A stretch of DNA of 64,000 bases, from positions 3,900,501-3,964,500 of the forward strand of contig CM057474.1 of assembly GCA_030035585.1 (NCBI GenBank). The letters run 5' to 3'. The position numbers were made by a program, and so were the translations under genes. The notes under the pieces are model-generated. The model saw nothing but the letters and a program-made list of their open reading frames with translations. It searched no databases and was not told the origin of the DNA. Shown here piece by piece: positions 11,368-21,625 of the stretch. The stretch comes from Dugong dugon. Its lineage: Eukaryota > Chordata > Mammalia > Sirenia > Dugongidae. Every line of letters starts with the position of its first letter. The first letter of the stretch is position 1.

Positions 11368-12586
11368 ACTTCACGGAATCCCCAATAGGAGACAGCTTCT
11401 GTATAGACAAACATGGAGCTAAGCAAGGTGGGCAGAACATGAACTGGATCTAAGGAGGTAAAGTGCAGGAAGGTAGGGAAGAGCCCTGTGGATCCAGCAA
11501 ACCATAGAGCAGGGAGGGAGCTAGAAAATAGGGACAGAAGTGTCTACCAGCAGCAGTCCCTGAACATTTGGGTGGGTGGCACTGGCAGAGTGGAGGATCC
11601 TTGGAGTGGCAGCTAGAGATTCCTCACCCAACAGAATTCTGGATAGCCCCACCCCCTGAATTGGTTGAGGCCAGGTCCTGATTTCTGGCTGCCCTCTGCA
11701 AGAAGTGCCCCAGTGCCCACGCCAGAGACTGGGGAAACAAGTTCCTCCCCTCCTCTCCCCACCTTCCTGCTGATCAGTGGTGTGCCCCTGCTCCACCCCT
11801 GCCCTGCCTGGTATTCTGCAGCATATGCTCCCGTGCCATCAGACCTACCACCAGAGGTTTGTGCCCTTTCTGCCCACGCCTGTGCCGCCTGCACAGCTGA
11901 TGATTGGCAGTGTGTGCTCCCACTGCCAGACTGGCAACCAGAGGCGCAAGACCCTGTGCTTCCTGGCCCACTGCCCTGCCCACCTGGCGACTGGCAGTGC
12001 AAGTTCCTGTGCCACCCACCCAATGACCAGTGATACGTGCATCCTCGCCCCAACCACCTGACAACCTGCAGTGTGTACACACAGCACCCAACCCATCGAC
12101 CAGTGAGAATGCTCCCTGCACTCAAGCCCTGGTGGCCAGCCAGTCACGGACAGCCAGTCACGTCCTGACAGGTGCCATCTGCACCTCTGCCAGACAACAA
12201 GTGGGAGATTCCAGTGCCCTCATCCAACGTCCATCCATCTGCATTGTCACACATCCCACACCCAAACAGTTCCTGCAGGCCATCTGCACTTGCACTGAAA
12301 CCGCTTAATGCCACAACACCTACTGAGACACCAATTCGTGCACACACAGCAGGCCTACACAGTCCATTTGGGTTGCATTCCTTCACAGTGGATATGGAGA
12401 TGTCCTGCCCTGACCTCCAGAGCATACTCTAACTGCTAGGACCAACCCTGAAGGACCCCACAGTACCAAAAAGGCTGTGGAGGGACCCTGACCACTCAAC
12501 ACTTGTCACTCAATATCGGGTAAAGAACCTGCTCTCCCACCTCCACTCAGTCCAGTAAGGGGAAGACCTGTGAGCCTAACCACAGA
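11368..12586 (+). mobile_element. L1/HAL1-like element, GC-rich 5' region
   Basis: GC-rich leader of the same element, including the degenerate tandem repeat at 11840-12130. Apparent reading frames here on both strands (up to 170 codons) come from the repetitive GC-rich composition and not from a gene. Confidence 0.5.
11840..12130 (+). repeat. Degenerate ~37-bp tandem repeat (minisatellite)
   Basis: Units share a core like ctg-ryr-acc-ggcagtg followed by g(t/c)gctcc and a C-rich tail. Core starts at 11984, 12021, 12058 and 12094 give spacings of 37, 37 and 36. Earlier units at 11897 and 11931 are irregular. The units differ by many substitutions, so the array is old. Confidence 0.6.
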
Positions 12587-12692
12587 GGACTCACATATGG
12601 GTGTGACCCACCATACTCACTGGTGAGAGGGAATCACACCTAGCCAACAGCCACCACCAAAGTCATGCAGAGACCAGAACCACAAAACAACA
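12587..12692 (+). repeat. 106-bp direct repeat, left copy
   Basis: Starts ggactcacatatgg and ends accacaaaacaaca. It aligns without gaps to 13255-13360 with about 15 mismatches in 106 (about 86% identity). The two copies bracket the RTE-containing insert. Confidence 0.9.
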
Positions 12693-12789
12693 TATGAGCC
12701 CTGTTTGGTGCCATTCTCTCTTAGCCCCAGGATTTATTTGGGAAGGTGATCATGGGAAGGAGTGGTGAGTAAAGTGGAGCAGGGTGAAA
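12693..12789. other. Left part of the insert, origin unclear
   Basis: Lies between the left direct repeat and the recognisable RTE sequence (ttagccccaggatttatttg and onward). It may be more RTE sequence too diverged for me to recognise. Confidence 0.3.
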
Positions 12790-13254
12790 GGGGAAGACGA
12801 CAGAGTCAATAGAAGGACATCCTGCCAAATTGGCCATGCCATGGGGGATCTTGAGATGGTCTCTAAATTTAGGTGGAATATACTCAGAGTTGTACTTTGG
12901 CTCTCCTGGACTTGTTCTAATTTTCTTCAGCTTCAACTTGAACTTGCATATGAGCAGTTGATCGTCTGTTTCACTGTTGGCCCCTAGCCTTGTTCTGACT
13001 GATCACATTGAGCTTTTCCATCATCTTTTTCCACAGATGTAGTCGATTTGATTCCTGTGTATTCTATGCAGTGAGGTCCATGTGTATCGTTGCCATTTAT
13101 GTTGTTGAGAAAGGGTATTTGCAATGAAGTTGTAGGTCTTGCAGAATTCTTTCATGCGATCTCTGACATCACGTCTATCACCAAGGCCATATTTTCCAAC
13201 TATTGTTCCTACTTTATTTCTAACTTTTGCATTCCAATAAACAGTAATTATCAA
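12790..13254 (-). mobile_element. RTE/BovB internal fragment (endonuclease region), antisense
   Basis: Reading the minus strand gives BovB-type endonuclease sequence. The plus strand shows the known antisense run gcatatgagcagttgatc, ttggcccctagccttgttct, cagatgtagtcgatttgatt and atcaccaaggccatattttc. It carries neither the RTE 5' nor 3' terminus, so it is an internal piece and not a normal 5'-truncated copy. Confidence 0.8.
13021..13254 (-). pseudogene. RTE APE-type endonuclease fragment
   Basis: A 77-codon frame with the BovB endonuclease motifs VGKYGLGDR, YTWTS and NQIDYICGKR. The family's Gly-Asp-Trp-Asn motif reads Val-Tyr-Trp-Asn here, so a catalytic-site residue is lost. Only a fraction of the endonuclease domain is present and there is no start codon context or promoter: a dead fragment. 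Confidence 0.75.
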
Positions 13255-13360
13255 GGACGTGCACGTGGATTTGACCCACCGTACCCACTAGTGAGAGGAA
13301 ATCACACCCAGCCAACAGCCACCACCAAAGTCACACATAGACCAGAACCACAAAACAACA
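13255..13360 (+). repeat. 106-bp direct repeat, right copy
   Basis: Second copy of 12587-12692, starting ggacgtgcacgtgg. The L1/HAL1-like element resumes directly after it, which suggests that the original element held one copy. Confidence 0.9.
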
Positions 13361-14930
13361 ATTAAAATAATACAAAGGAAGAAAGACACTCTAAAGAGAA
13401 AGAGAAGAAACAAAGCTCTGGATACATCAAAACAAAACAAACAAACAAAAAAAATCAGCTCAAAGCAAACATACAGCCAATAAAGAAATATAAAAATAAA
13501 TTAACACTGTAATGCCTCAGAGACAGCAGATAATAACAAATCATATAAAGAAACAGGATAAGATGCCCAAACAAGTGAGCAAAATCAATGAGCAGAAGAC
13601 ATTCCTGAGGAAGAAAAGGTAATAGGACTACCTGATAAGGAATTCAAAAGACTTATATATAGGATCCTCAAAGAAATCAAGGAAAACACAGACAAAACCC
13701 TAGAAGAATTCAGGAAAACAATACAAGAACAAAATGGCAAAATAGACCATTAGAAACCATACACAACGAATAACTAGAAATCCAGACGATTAAGAATAAA
13801 ATATCAGAAATAAGTAATTCAATGGAAGGACACAGAAGTAGAATTGAATCAATGGAAGAAATAATTGGCGAAAATAGAGGACAAATCTTTTGGTACTAAT
13901 TTGTTTGAGGAATAATCAGCAAAAAGAATGAAGAAAAATGAAGAAAGCCTAAGAGTTATTTAGGACACTAGCAGGAGGAATAATTTACATTTAATAGGAA
14001 TTCCAGAAGAGGAGGAGAAAAAAAAAAAAACGGAGAATTTTTGAAGATTTATTGGCAGAAAACTTCTCTAATAGCATGAAAGACAAGAAGGTTCCCATCC
14101 AAGAAGCTCAATGAACTCCATACAGGATAGACCCCAAAAGAAAGTCAACAAGACATATCATAATCAAACTTTCCAAAACCAAAGACAAAGAATTCTGAGA
14201 GCAGCTTGTGAAAAATGAAATATTACTCACAAAGGGGCACCAGGAAGAGTAAGCGCTGATTTCTCAGTAGAAACCAGGCAGGCAAGAAGGCAGTGGGATG
14301 ATATATATAAAATGCTGAAAGAAAAGAATTGCCAACCACAAATCATATATCCAGCAAAATTGTCTTTCAAATATGGTGGCAAAACTAGAACATTCCCTGA
14401 TAAACAGAAATTAAGGAATTTGTAAAAACCAGACCAAACTTAGAAGGAATATTAGAGTCCTTCAGACAGAGAACTGACATTAGACAACAACCTGAGATTA
14501 AGATGCACAACAACATCACCCAGATACCAACCCAGATAAAGAAATCGCAAAGGTAAAATAAAGCTGCCAAACTGGAAATGAAACCAGAGATGTCAATCTG
14601 TGAATGATGACAACTTCAAAACAAAAAGGGGGAATAAATGGTGTAGTTACAGAACTTCCAAATGGAGAGGAAGTCTAGGTGATATCAAGATATAGCAGAC
14701 TGTTTTAAACTTAGGATGATACAGGTAAATTTCTGGGTAATCACAAAGAGAATTAATAAATCTACTCACCAAAAGAAGAAAGAAGAAAATCAAAAAGACT
14801 CAATAAAAGGCAGTGATAAGTCTATTAAGTGTTATACCCTTGATTTTCCTACTACTTCCTTACTTCTGATCACCATTACAGGGCCCACACACCAGTCCAT
14901 GATGAAGTTTTCAGTCTAATGGATAGGCTT
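13361..14930 (+). mobile_element. L1/HAL1-like element, ORF1 region and downstream
   Basis: A-rich coding-like DNA with L1 ORF1 landmarks: aaagacttatatataggatc, gaaatcaaggaaaacacag, then ccaaccacaaatcatatatc and cagcaaaattgtctttcaaa. It is full of stops and frameshifts. The sequence fades out after gtgataagtctattaag without entering ORF2, and no poly(A) is seen. HAL1 elements naturally lack ORF2; a 3'-deleted L1 is the alternative. Confidence 0.65.
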
Positions 14931-15099
14931 TTGTTTTGTATCCTGCCCTACATTTTTGGTGTTGTGAAAGCATTATGATAGATAATAGGTTAATTGTGGA
15001 GTAAAACAAAATGTTAGCAACTCCATGTTGGTTTCCAAAGTTTTTTCTTTAATTATCTTGGGTCTTGAAATCTCAAAGTCTGGAAACTAGAGAAAGGAA
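14931..15099. other. Unrecognised stretch
   Basis: Right flank of the L1/HAL1-like element. Nothing recognised. Confidence 0.3.
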
Positions 15100-15235
15100 C
15101 TGTCTCTAAAAGTCAGCAGGCTTAGATTCTTCCACTCCACTGACTGTGTAACCGTGGTAAATTGCTTGAACTCCATTTTATCATCTGTAAAATTAGGAAC
15201 TTGGACCTATTGAGCTCTTAAAATTACTTCTAACA
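15100..15235 (+). mobile_element. MIR SINE fragment
   Basis: gactgtgtaaccgtggtaaa then cattttatcatctgtaaaat, the sense MIR core ('tgtgaccttgggcaa...tcatctgtaaaatg'). Old copy. Confidence 0.65.
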
Positions 15236-15555
15236 TGGACAGTCAAGAAACATTAAGATTCATCATTAAGTATTTTTCCTTGTCTCAGGAGAAGTCAGCA
15301 TTTCTCTTGGGGTTCAAGTGGAAACACTGAAAGATAAATCCAGTTCAACTCCAGTTTATGATTTAATTTAATATTTCAGCATAATGCATTGCTATAATTA
15401 TTCCTTGTAAGTTTTTATATGTGTAATTAGATGCATCCTAGAATTAGGAATAATGGTAATTTCCAAGTTTTATTTGTTTTCTGAATAAGAATCAGTTTTT
15501 CAAAAAAGCAAACGGTTACGGTTCTCTGTTTAAGGGACATAAATTTTACAACAGC
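15236..15555. other. Unrecognised stretch
   Basis: AT-rich; no gene or repeat recognised. Confidence 0.3.
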
Positions 15556-15736
15556 CCAAATCAGTTGTTCTCAACATATGATCAGCGTCGTCATCAGCAC
15601 CACCATGCCTCATCCTACCAGGAGGAGGTATTTGGAAATGTCTAGGAGGGTGTTTTTGGTTGTGTGAGATAGTCCTGCAGAATTGAATAATTCTCCTTCC
15701 CAAAATGCCAGTACACCCTCATTGAGAAACCTTGGT
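15556..15736 (-). mobile_element. hAT-Charlie non-autonomous element (MER20-like)
   Basis: Terminal inverted sequences cagttgttctcaaca and attgagaaaccttgg. The interior includes gtttttggttgtgtgag and gaattattc-type sequence, read on the minus strand. About 180 bp, as expected for this group. Exact family uncertain. Confidence 0.55.
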
Positions 15737-17739
15737 TGATGTCATGATTCATAAAATGGTGGAATAACAGTTGAATATAATTAGATTATTACATGAACTA
15801 CACAAACACTATATATCCCTAGCATTATACAACACTGAAGGTAACGTGTAGTCTGACCTCAAATGAGTCTTACTGAATCAGAGCGCTGCTCAGATGCATT
15901 TTTTAGCCTAACATAATGTAAAAGAGTATTTTCCATGTTCCAGTCAGTCCTGGATATATTTGGCTGATTGTTTGAAGAAACAAAATCTTCCTGCAGGCTT
16001 CAGTTATTAAAATAGAACCAACCACCCACCCATTTTATAACATTCTGTGGAATGTATTTGAATGACAGTCTAAGTATTTTAATTGGTCTCCCGCTGATTT
16101 ATAACCCCTTGTTTTATGGTTCACATTTTATATCTCAGAATTACAAGTTACAGTGACATTTTTATTCTGTGCCATTTGAACAGAGCAAACAGTATTTTTT
16201 TTAAAAAGGAAAAGGCAATTTCCATTCAGAAACCCAAGGGTCATTCATTTGCATCGTCTCTTCGTTTTGGGTGCTAGCACTTTTTGTCTGTCCCCACTGA
16301 GTCTCTCTGCTGCTATTTATATAAATTCTCCATATGCCTGTTAGGGCTGGGGAGAGGTCCTTCACAGCTGGATCCTCTCTGCTTCCAGGAAATAGAATAT
16401 GTCACTCATCTCCTGGTTTTGAACGCAGACTTGCTCAGTTCCGTGTTTATCCTCTGTTCATGCTGTGGTGTTTTACTTTTGTTTCCGTAAACTTACATGA
16501 AAAATTCCTCGAAGTTCTACTGATTGGAGCATAGAGGTTAGGCAGGAAAAATAGTTCTTGAGTTTTTCCTCCACCTCTAAGCCCCAACTTTAATTGTAAT
16601 TTCATCATTTTACGTTTACAGTCGACGGTTCACTTATTCAGAATTACTTGTTGGTGTGTACCCACCCACAGCTCTGTGTGTCCACGCAGAAGAGGAATCC
16701 ATCAACTGTGCATTTGTTTGCAAAGACCTTAGCAGTTTTACTGTTTGATCTCTTTCACCTAGGAGCTTTATTATGTTGTTTAGCTTTTTACTGGGAATAA
16801 CTTAAACGTGTTGGGCAATTAAAATAACTTTTTAGTTTCTTACAGTGTGCCTTTTGTACTTCAGAAGATACCACGCAGCCCAAAATAGTTAACGTATCTT
16901 CTGAAGAGTATTTGTATATTGGTTGGCTGGCTTTTTTATGGGCTGTTTCCTGGAAAGAGTTTTGAAGTGTTGAGCTGCAAGATGAACAGCAATTTCTTTG
17001 AGAGTCAGCTTGATTTAATAATTTTCTTACATAATTGTCGTTAGACGCCAACTCCGAATGATTACTATATGTTTCTTAATAAGGCCAGTAGAACTGAAGA
17101 AGCTCAACTCTCTGCCCTAAAGTTACTTGTATTCTTACGAAACAGACCAGCTAGGCAAAAATGTCACAAGTCACCAAAAGAATATTGAGGTTTCCTTAGC
17201 AGTAATAATTTCTCTTCCTTGTGGTGAGTATGCATGCATCTCGTTTATTCCTATTTTCACTGCTTATGCCCTCTTATTTTTGTAACTTTGTTACCTCTCA
17301 GTTTTGTCCAATTAATGTCAGCTTTCTTATTATTTATACCAAGAATAGATTTTAGCTGCTGTCTATGCAATGATTCCTACCTATTTTCAGCTCTTATTTA
17401 GGATGACTTTGCCACAGTATTTGAAATTTTTCAATTTCCTTATTTATATTGGATGCATTGAGCAAGTAGGAGTAAATCACTTTCCCTTCTTCCATTAATG
17501 AAGAGGTGACACTGCAGTGTCTTAGATAACCAGTTGCTTTCTTGCTGCCAAATCAAATAACTCTTCTCAGTTTTCCTCCTGCCGCATAGAAGACAGTTAA
17601 TGAAAAGAATGAATGAAATCTCAATTTATTGTGGCATTTTATATTGACACATCGCCCGTTGTTGACTATTCCCTTTTTGTTTACTGTTCTTTTCCTCTTA
17701 CCCGTGCATTTAATTGTGCTCTTACTATAATGCTGTGCA
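15737..17739. other. Unrecognised, possibly unique 2-kb stretch
   Basis: One of the longest stretches without a repeat I can name. Short frames at 16284-16534 and 16788-17051 show no domain. No splice-site-bounded exon stands out. Confidence 0.35.
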
Positions 17740-17971
17740 TATCATCTTAAAGAATTTGTAAATACAGATAAGCAGAAGGAAGAAGACAAAAAGCACCCAT
17801 AAACCAGTCATTTGGTGATACCTACCATTAACACCTGGATGTATATTCTTCCATTCATACCTTTATTTATATATATATAAACCATATTTCTTGCAAATAA
17901 TGTGATTACATGGTACATAGTGTTTTGAACTTTTTCATATGTTTTAATTAATACATTGTGAACATGTTTTA
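17740..17971 (-). mobile_element. Old L1 fragment, antisense, part 1
   Basis: gtaaatacagataagcagaagg, aaagcacccataaaccagtc and atacattgtgaacatgtttt match the antisense of a common old L1 region. It continues at 18219 and 18994 after SINE and LTR insertions. Confidence 0.55.
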
Positions 17972-18206
17972 GGGGAGCTCTGGTGGCACAGTGGCTAACC
18001 AGTCAGCTGCTAACCGAAAGGTTGGCAGTTCCAGTCCGCCAATTCCAATCCACCAGCCACTCAGAGAGAAAGAGGTGTGACAGTCTGCTTCGGTAAAGAT
18101 TACAGCCTTGGAAACTCTATGGGGCAGTTCTACTCTGTCCTATAGTGTCTCTGTGAGTCAGAATTGACTTGATGGTAATGGGTTTGGTTTTTTTTTTTTT
18201 TTTCCC
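17972..18206 (+). mobile_element. Afrotherian SINE, long subtype, perfect TSD
   Basis: Head gggagctctggtggcacagt, internal block agagagaaagaggtgtgaca, tail cagaattgacttgatggtaa with a T-rich end. Perfect 12-bp duplication GAACATGTTTTA at 17960-17971 and 18207-18218. It inserted into the old antisense L1. Confidence 0.92.
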
Positions 18207-18218
18207 GAACATGTTTTA

Positions 18219-18373
18219 TATTAATAAACAGTTATCTGCATTCATCTAGAGCATAATTTTTAATGAATTAATTGTATTACATCATATGTGTGTACCTTTT
18301 TACTCAACCAATACTCTATTGGACATTTTAGTTTTTTTCATTTATTTTTTATTACAAACAGCACTGTAGTTAA
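18219..18373 (-). mobile_element. Old L1 fragment, antisense, part 2
   Basis: Contains tactctattggacatttta and attacaaacagcactgtagt, continuing the L1 started at 17740. Confidence 0.5.
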
Positions 18374-18993
18374 CAGAATTAGTTACCTATTACTGGGTAA
18401 CAAATTACCCCAAAAACCTCAGGGCTTAAGACAAAACACGTTTATTTATTATCTCATAGTTCTGTGGGTCAGGAATCTAAGCAGGGCCTAGCCAAGTCCT
18501 CTGCTTCAGAGTCTTTCACAAGACTGCAATCAAGGTGTTGTCCAGGGCTGGGGTCTCATCTGAAGGCTAACCAAGGACGGATCCATTTCCAAACTCCTAC
18601 GATTGTTGCAGAGTCCATTTCCTGAAGGACTGTTGAACTGAGAGCCTCAGTTCCTAGCTGGCCGTTGGCTGGAGGTAGCCGTCAGTTCCTTTTCAAGTGG
18701 GCCTCCCCAGCATGATATTTTGGTTCTGCAAAACCAGCAAGAGGAATCCTTTACTCCTGTTGGGTTAAAAGGGTCTCATGCATTTACTATGCCAGGGAGA
18801 GAGTCTGCTTGCAAGATGGAAGTCAGAATATCAAATAGCCTAATCACAGAAGTGACATCCTATTACCTTGGCTTATCCTGTTGGTTAGAAGCAAGTCAGT
18901 AGGCCAGCCCACATTCAAGAGGAAGGGATCATGGAAGGGCACGAATACCAGGAGGCAGAATCATTGGGGGCTGTCTCAGAATATGCCTGCCTC
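18374..18993 (-). mobile_element. MLT1-like LTR, antisense
   Basis: Typical antisense MLT1 run: tagttacctattactgggta, aacaaattaccccaaaaacc, ctgtgggtcaggaatc, cctcagttcctagctggccg, cagcccacattcaag. Flank repeat of about 6 bp (GTTAAC) at 18369-18374 and 18994-18999. No internal genes. Confidence 0.82.
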
Positions 18994-19351
18994 GTTAACT
19001 GTCTTAACAGCTAAGCCTTGTGTTCATCCTTACACATTTCCAAAAGATAAACCTGAGAAGATACATTTCTGAATTAAAGGGCATACACACTTTTTAGGGG
19101 TTTGATATTTATTGCTCAGTTGCTTTCCAGAAGCTGTTCAAGTTTCCATTCACCAGCATTTACACTCTCACCAGCTCAGAGAACCTGAGAAGTTCTTTTT
19201 TCTCTCTTTTTAAAATCTTTATCATTCTATTAGGTATAAATGGAACCACCTTGAAACTTTCCTTTGACTTTCATGGTGTGCAGTACCTTCTTTTTGGTTT
19301 CTTTCTTTACTCTTCTTTCTATCCTCACAAAGGATGTGCCCCCAAGGCTCT
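18994..19351 (-). mobile_element. Old L1 fragment, antisense, part 3
   Basis: gaattaaagggcatacacac, gttgctttccagaagctgtt and ccagcatttacactctcacc continue the same L1 up to about 19250. The remainder up to 19351 is not assigned. Confidence 0.5.
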
Positions 19352-19952
19352 TGTCTTTGTTTCCTTGTGCTGTTGTGACATAAATACTGCAAATGGGTGG
19401 TTTTAAAGAACACAAATATATTTTCTCATAGTTCTGGAGGCTGGAGGTCCAAATCAAAGTCTCAGCCATGTTGGTTCCTTCTTTATAAGTAGCGGAGGTG
19501 TTCCTTGTCCTTGGCTGCTAGAAAGTCCTCACATGGCGTCCGTCTTCCCCAATGTGTGTTTGCATCTGTGTTTAATCTACTCTTTTTAATGACTACGAAA
19601 TAATTAGGTTTAGAACATACTGTACACTGATATAGTCCCATTAACATAACAAAGAAAACTGTCTCTAAACAGGATTACATCTATGAGTATGTTGTTGTTA
19701 GGTGTCACTGACACACAGTAACCCCATGTGGCAGAGTAGAACTACCCCGTAGGGTTTTCTGGGCCGTAATCTTTACGGGAGCAGATCGCCAGGTCTCTTC
19801 TCCCGTGGAACGGCTGGGTGGGCTCAAACCAACAACCTTTCAGTTAGCAGCCGAGCATTTAACTGTTGCACCACCAGGAATCCTTCATATACAAATACAG
19901 AGGTTAGGATTCCAACACGTATTTTGAGAAGGACATATTGCAGTTCATAACA
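19352..19952 (-). mobile_element. MaLR-type LTR, antisense, split by a SINE
   Basis: Begins tgtctttgtttccttgtgct and ends attgcagttcataaca. Flanks gctct/tctct match 4 of 5 bp. The interior has tctcatagttctggaggctg and gtcctcacatggcgtc. A SINE occupies 19691-19882. Confidence 0.75.
19691..19882 (-). mobile_element. Afrotherian SINE, antisense, inside the LTR
   Basis: gttgttgttaggtgtcactg, ccgtagggttttctgggccg, ttcagttagcagccgagc and gcaccaccaggaatcc: the reverse complement of the long SINE subtype. It interrupts the MaLR LTR, so it is younger than that LTR. Confidence 0.85.
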
Positions 19953-20047
19953 TCTCTTCTTTCAGCCTTGTATTTTTCTTTCTGTGGTAATTCAGCAGCG
20001 ATTAGAGGACGACCGTGTGCTGTACCTCCATCGAGCTCACCCACTCT
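19953..20047. other. Short linker
   Basis: Nothing recognised between the LTR and the L1 3' end. Confidence 0.3.
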
Positions 20048-20793
20048 GTTGTTGTTGTTGAGAATATACACAGCAAAGCATACACCAGTTCAACAGTTTC
20101 TACATGTACATTTCTGTGGCATTGATTACATTCTTCCAGTTTTGCAACCATTCTCACCCTCCCTTTCTGAGTTGTTTCTCCTTCATTGACATAAACTCAA
20201 TGCCTCCTAAGTTTCCTGTCTACTATTTTGAGTTGCTGTTGTCAGTTTAATCTCATATGGATAGATTTTAAAAGAGCACAATGCTCAAGGCAGAGATTCT
20301 ATACTAGTTAAACTATTGTTTGGTTTTAAGCAGACTTTAGAGGATATTTTTGGTTTAAGGTTTAAAGACTATCTTTGGGTAATAGTTTCATGGGTTCATC
20401 CAGCCTCCATGACTCCAGAAAGTCTGGAGTCCATGAGAATTTGAAATTTTATTCTGCATTTCCCCCCTTTTGATCAGGATTCTTCTGTAGAATGTTTGAT
20501 CTAAATGTTCAGTAATGGTAGCTGGGCACCATCCAGTTCTTCTGGTCTCATGGCAAAGGAGGCAGTGTCCACAGAGGCAACTAGCCACACATTCCATTTC
20601 CTCCTTCTCTTCCTTACTCTCCTTCTTCTGTTGCTCCAGGCAAATAGAGACCAATTGTTGTGCCTCGGATGGCCGGCCGCTTGCAAGCTTTTAAGACCCC
20701 AGACACTATGCAGTTAACTAAGAGAAGAGAAGCACTAACCAGGTTGTTAGGCCAATTAAATGGGTTGTCCCATAAAATCTTGGCCCATCAGCA
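20048..20793 (-). mobile_element. Afrotherian L1 3' UTR, antisense
   Basis: atacacagcaaagcatacac, gattacattcttccagttt, gctgggcaccatccagttct and cttgcaagcttttaagaccc are the reverse complement of the lineage L1 3' UTR. It is matched by 30589-31430. More diverged than the copies at 51-59 kb. Confidence 0.8.
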
Positions 20794-20795
20794 GA

Positions 20796-21052
20796 TGAAT
20801 GGATAAGCAAAATGTGGTACATACATACAATGGAATACTACTCAGGCAGCAAGAGAAATGAAGTCTTGATACATGCTACAATGTGGATGGAGCTTGAAGA
20901 CATTCTGCTGAGTGAAATAAGTCAATCACAAAGGACAAATACTGTATGCCCTCACTTATATAAAAAGACAAGAAAAGACTAATGTATAGAGACCAGAGTT
21001 TATTAGTGGTTACCAGGGGCAGGAGGAAGGGGGACAAGGGGGTTAACGGTGA
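20796..21052 (+). mobile_element. L1 ORF2 end and 3' UTR, sense, part 1
   Basis: tcagcagatgaatggataag, acaatggaatactactcag, gatggagcttgaagacattc and gagtgaaataagtcaatcac are the conserved end of L1 ORF2. It is followed by gtggttaccaggggcagg of the 3' UTR. Interrupted by an RTE fragment; resumes at 21505. Confidence 0.8.
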
Positions 21053-21496
21053 TGGAAAGAGGTCTTTTGCAGCAGATTTTCCCAGTACATCATTTGATTT
21101 CTTGACTGCTCCTTCCATGGGCGTTGATTGTAGATCCAAGTAAAATGAAATCCTTGACAACTTCAGTATTTTCTCCATTTATCATGATGTTGCTTATTAG
21201 TCCAGTTTTAAGAGTTTTTGTTTTCTTTATTCATGTGTAATCCATAGTGAAGGCTATAATCTTTGATCTTCATCAATAGGTGCTTCAAGTCATACTCTCT
21301 TTCAGCAAGCAAGGTTGTGTCACCTGCATAGCGCAGGTTGTTGATGAGTCTTCCTCCAGTCCTGATGCCCTGTTCTTCATATAGTCCAGCTTCTCAGATT
21401 ATTTGCTCAGCATACAGACTGAATAAGTATGGTGAAAGGATACAACCCTGACACACACCTTTCCTGACTTTAAACCACGCAGTATCCCTTTCCTTA
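21053..21496 (-). mobile_element. RTE/BovB reverse-transcriptase fragment, antisense
   Basis: gaggtcttttgcagcagatt, gatttcttgactgctccttc, ccaagtaaaatgaaatcctt, aggttgttgatgagtcttcc and ggatacaaccctgac are the classic antisense BovB run. Both ends are truncated. It sits inside the L1 piece. Confidence 0.85.
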
Positions 21497-21504
21497 ATAA
21501 AAAA

Positions 21505-21625
21505 CTATGTTGATTAAGGGTAGGGTTGCACAGCCCATTATTACAATTGCTGTCAATAAGTTGTATACCTATATAAAGTTTAATTGGCAAAAGGTGTGTG
21601 ATTTGATTACAGCGATGACCAAAAG
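21505..21625 (+). mobile_element. L1 3' UTR, sense, part 2
   Basis: gttgattaagggtagggttg, cagcccattattacaattgc and atataaagtttaattggcaa continue the 3' UTR interrupted at 21052. The end near ttgattacagcgatgacc has no clear poly(A). Confidence 0.6.

Noticed and set aside
11613-12125. 170-codon minus-strand frame with Gly/Ser-rich product, plus several overlapping frames
   Set aside because: All lie in the degenerate GC-rich tandem repeat, where stop codons are scarce in every frame.
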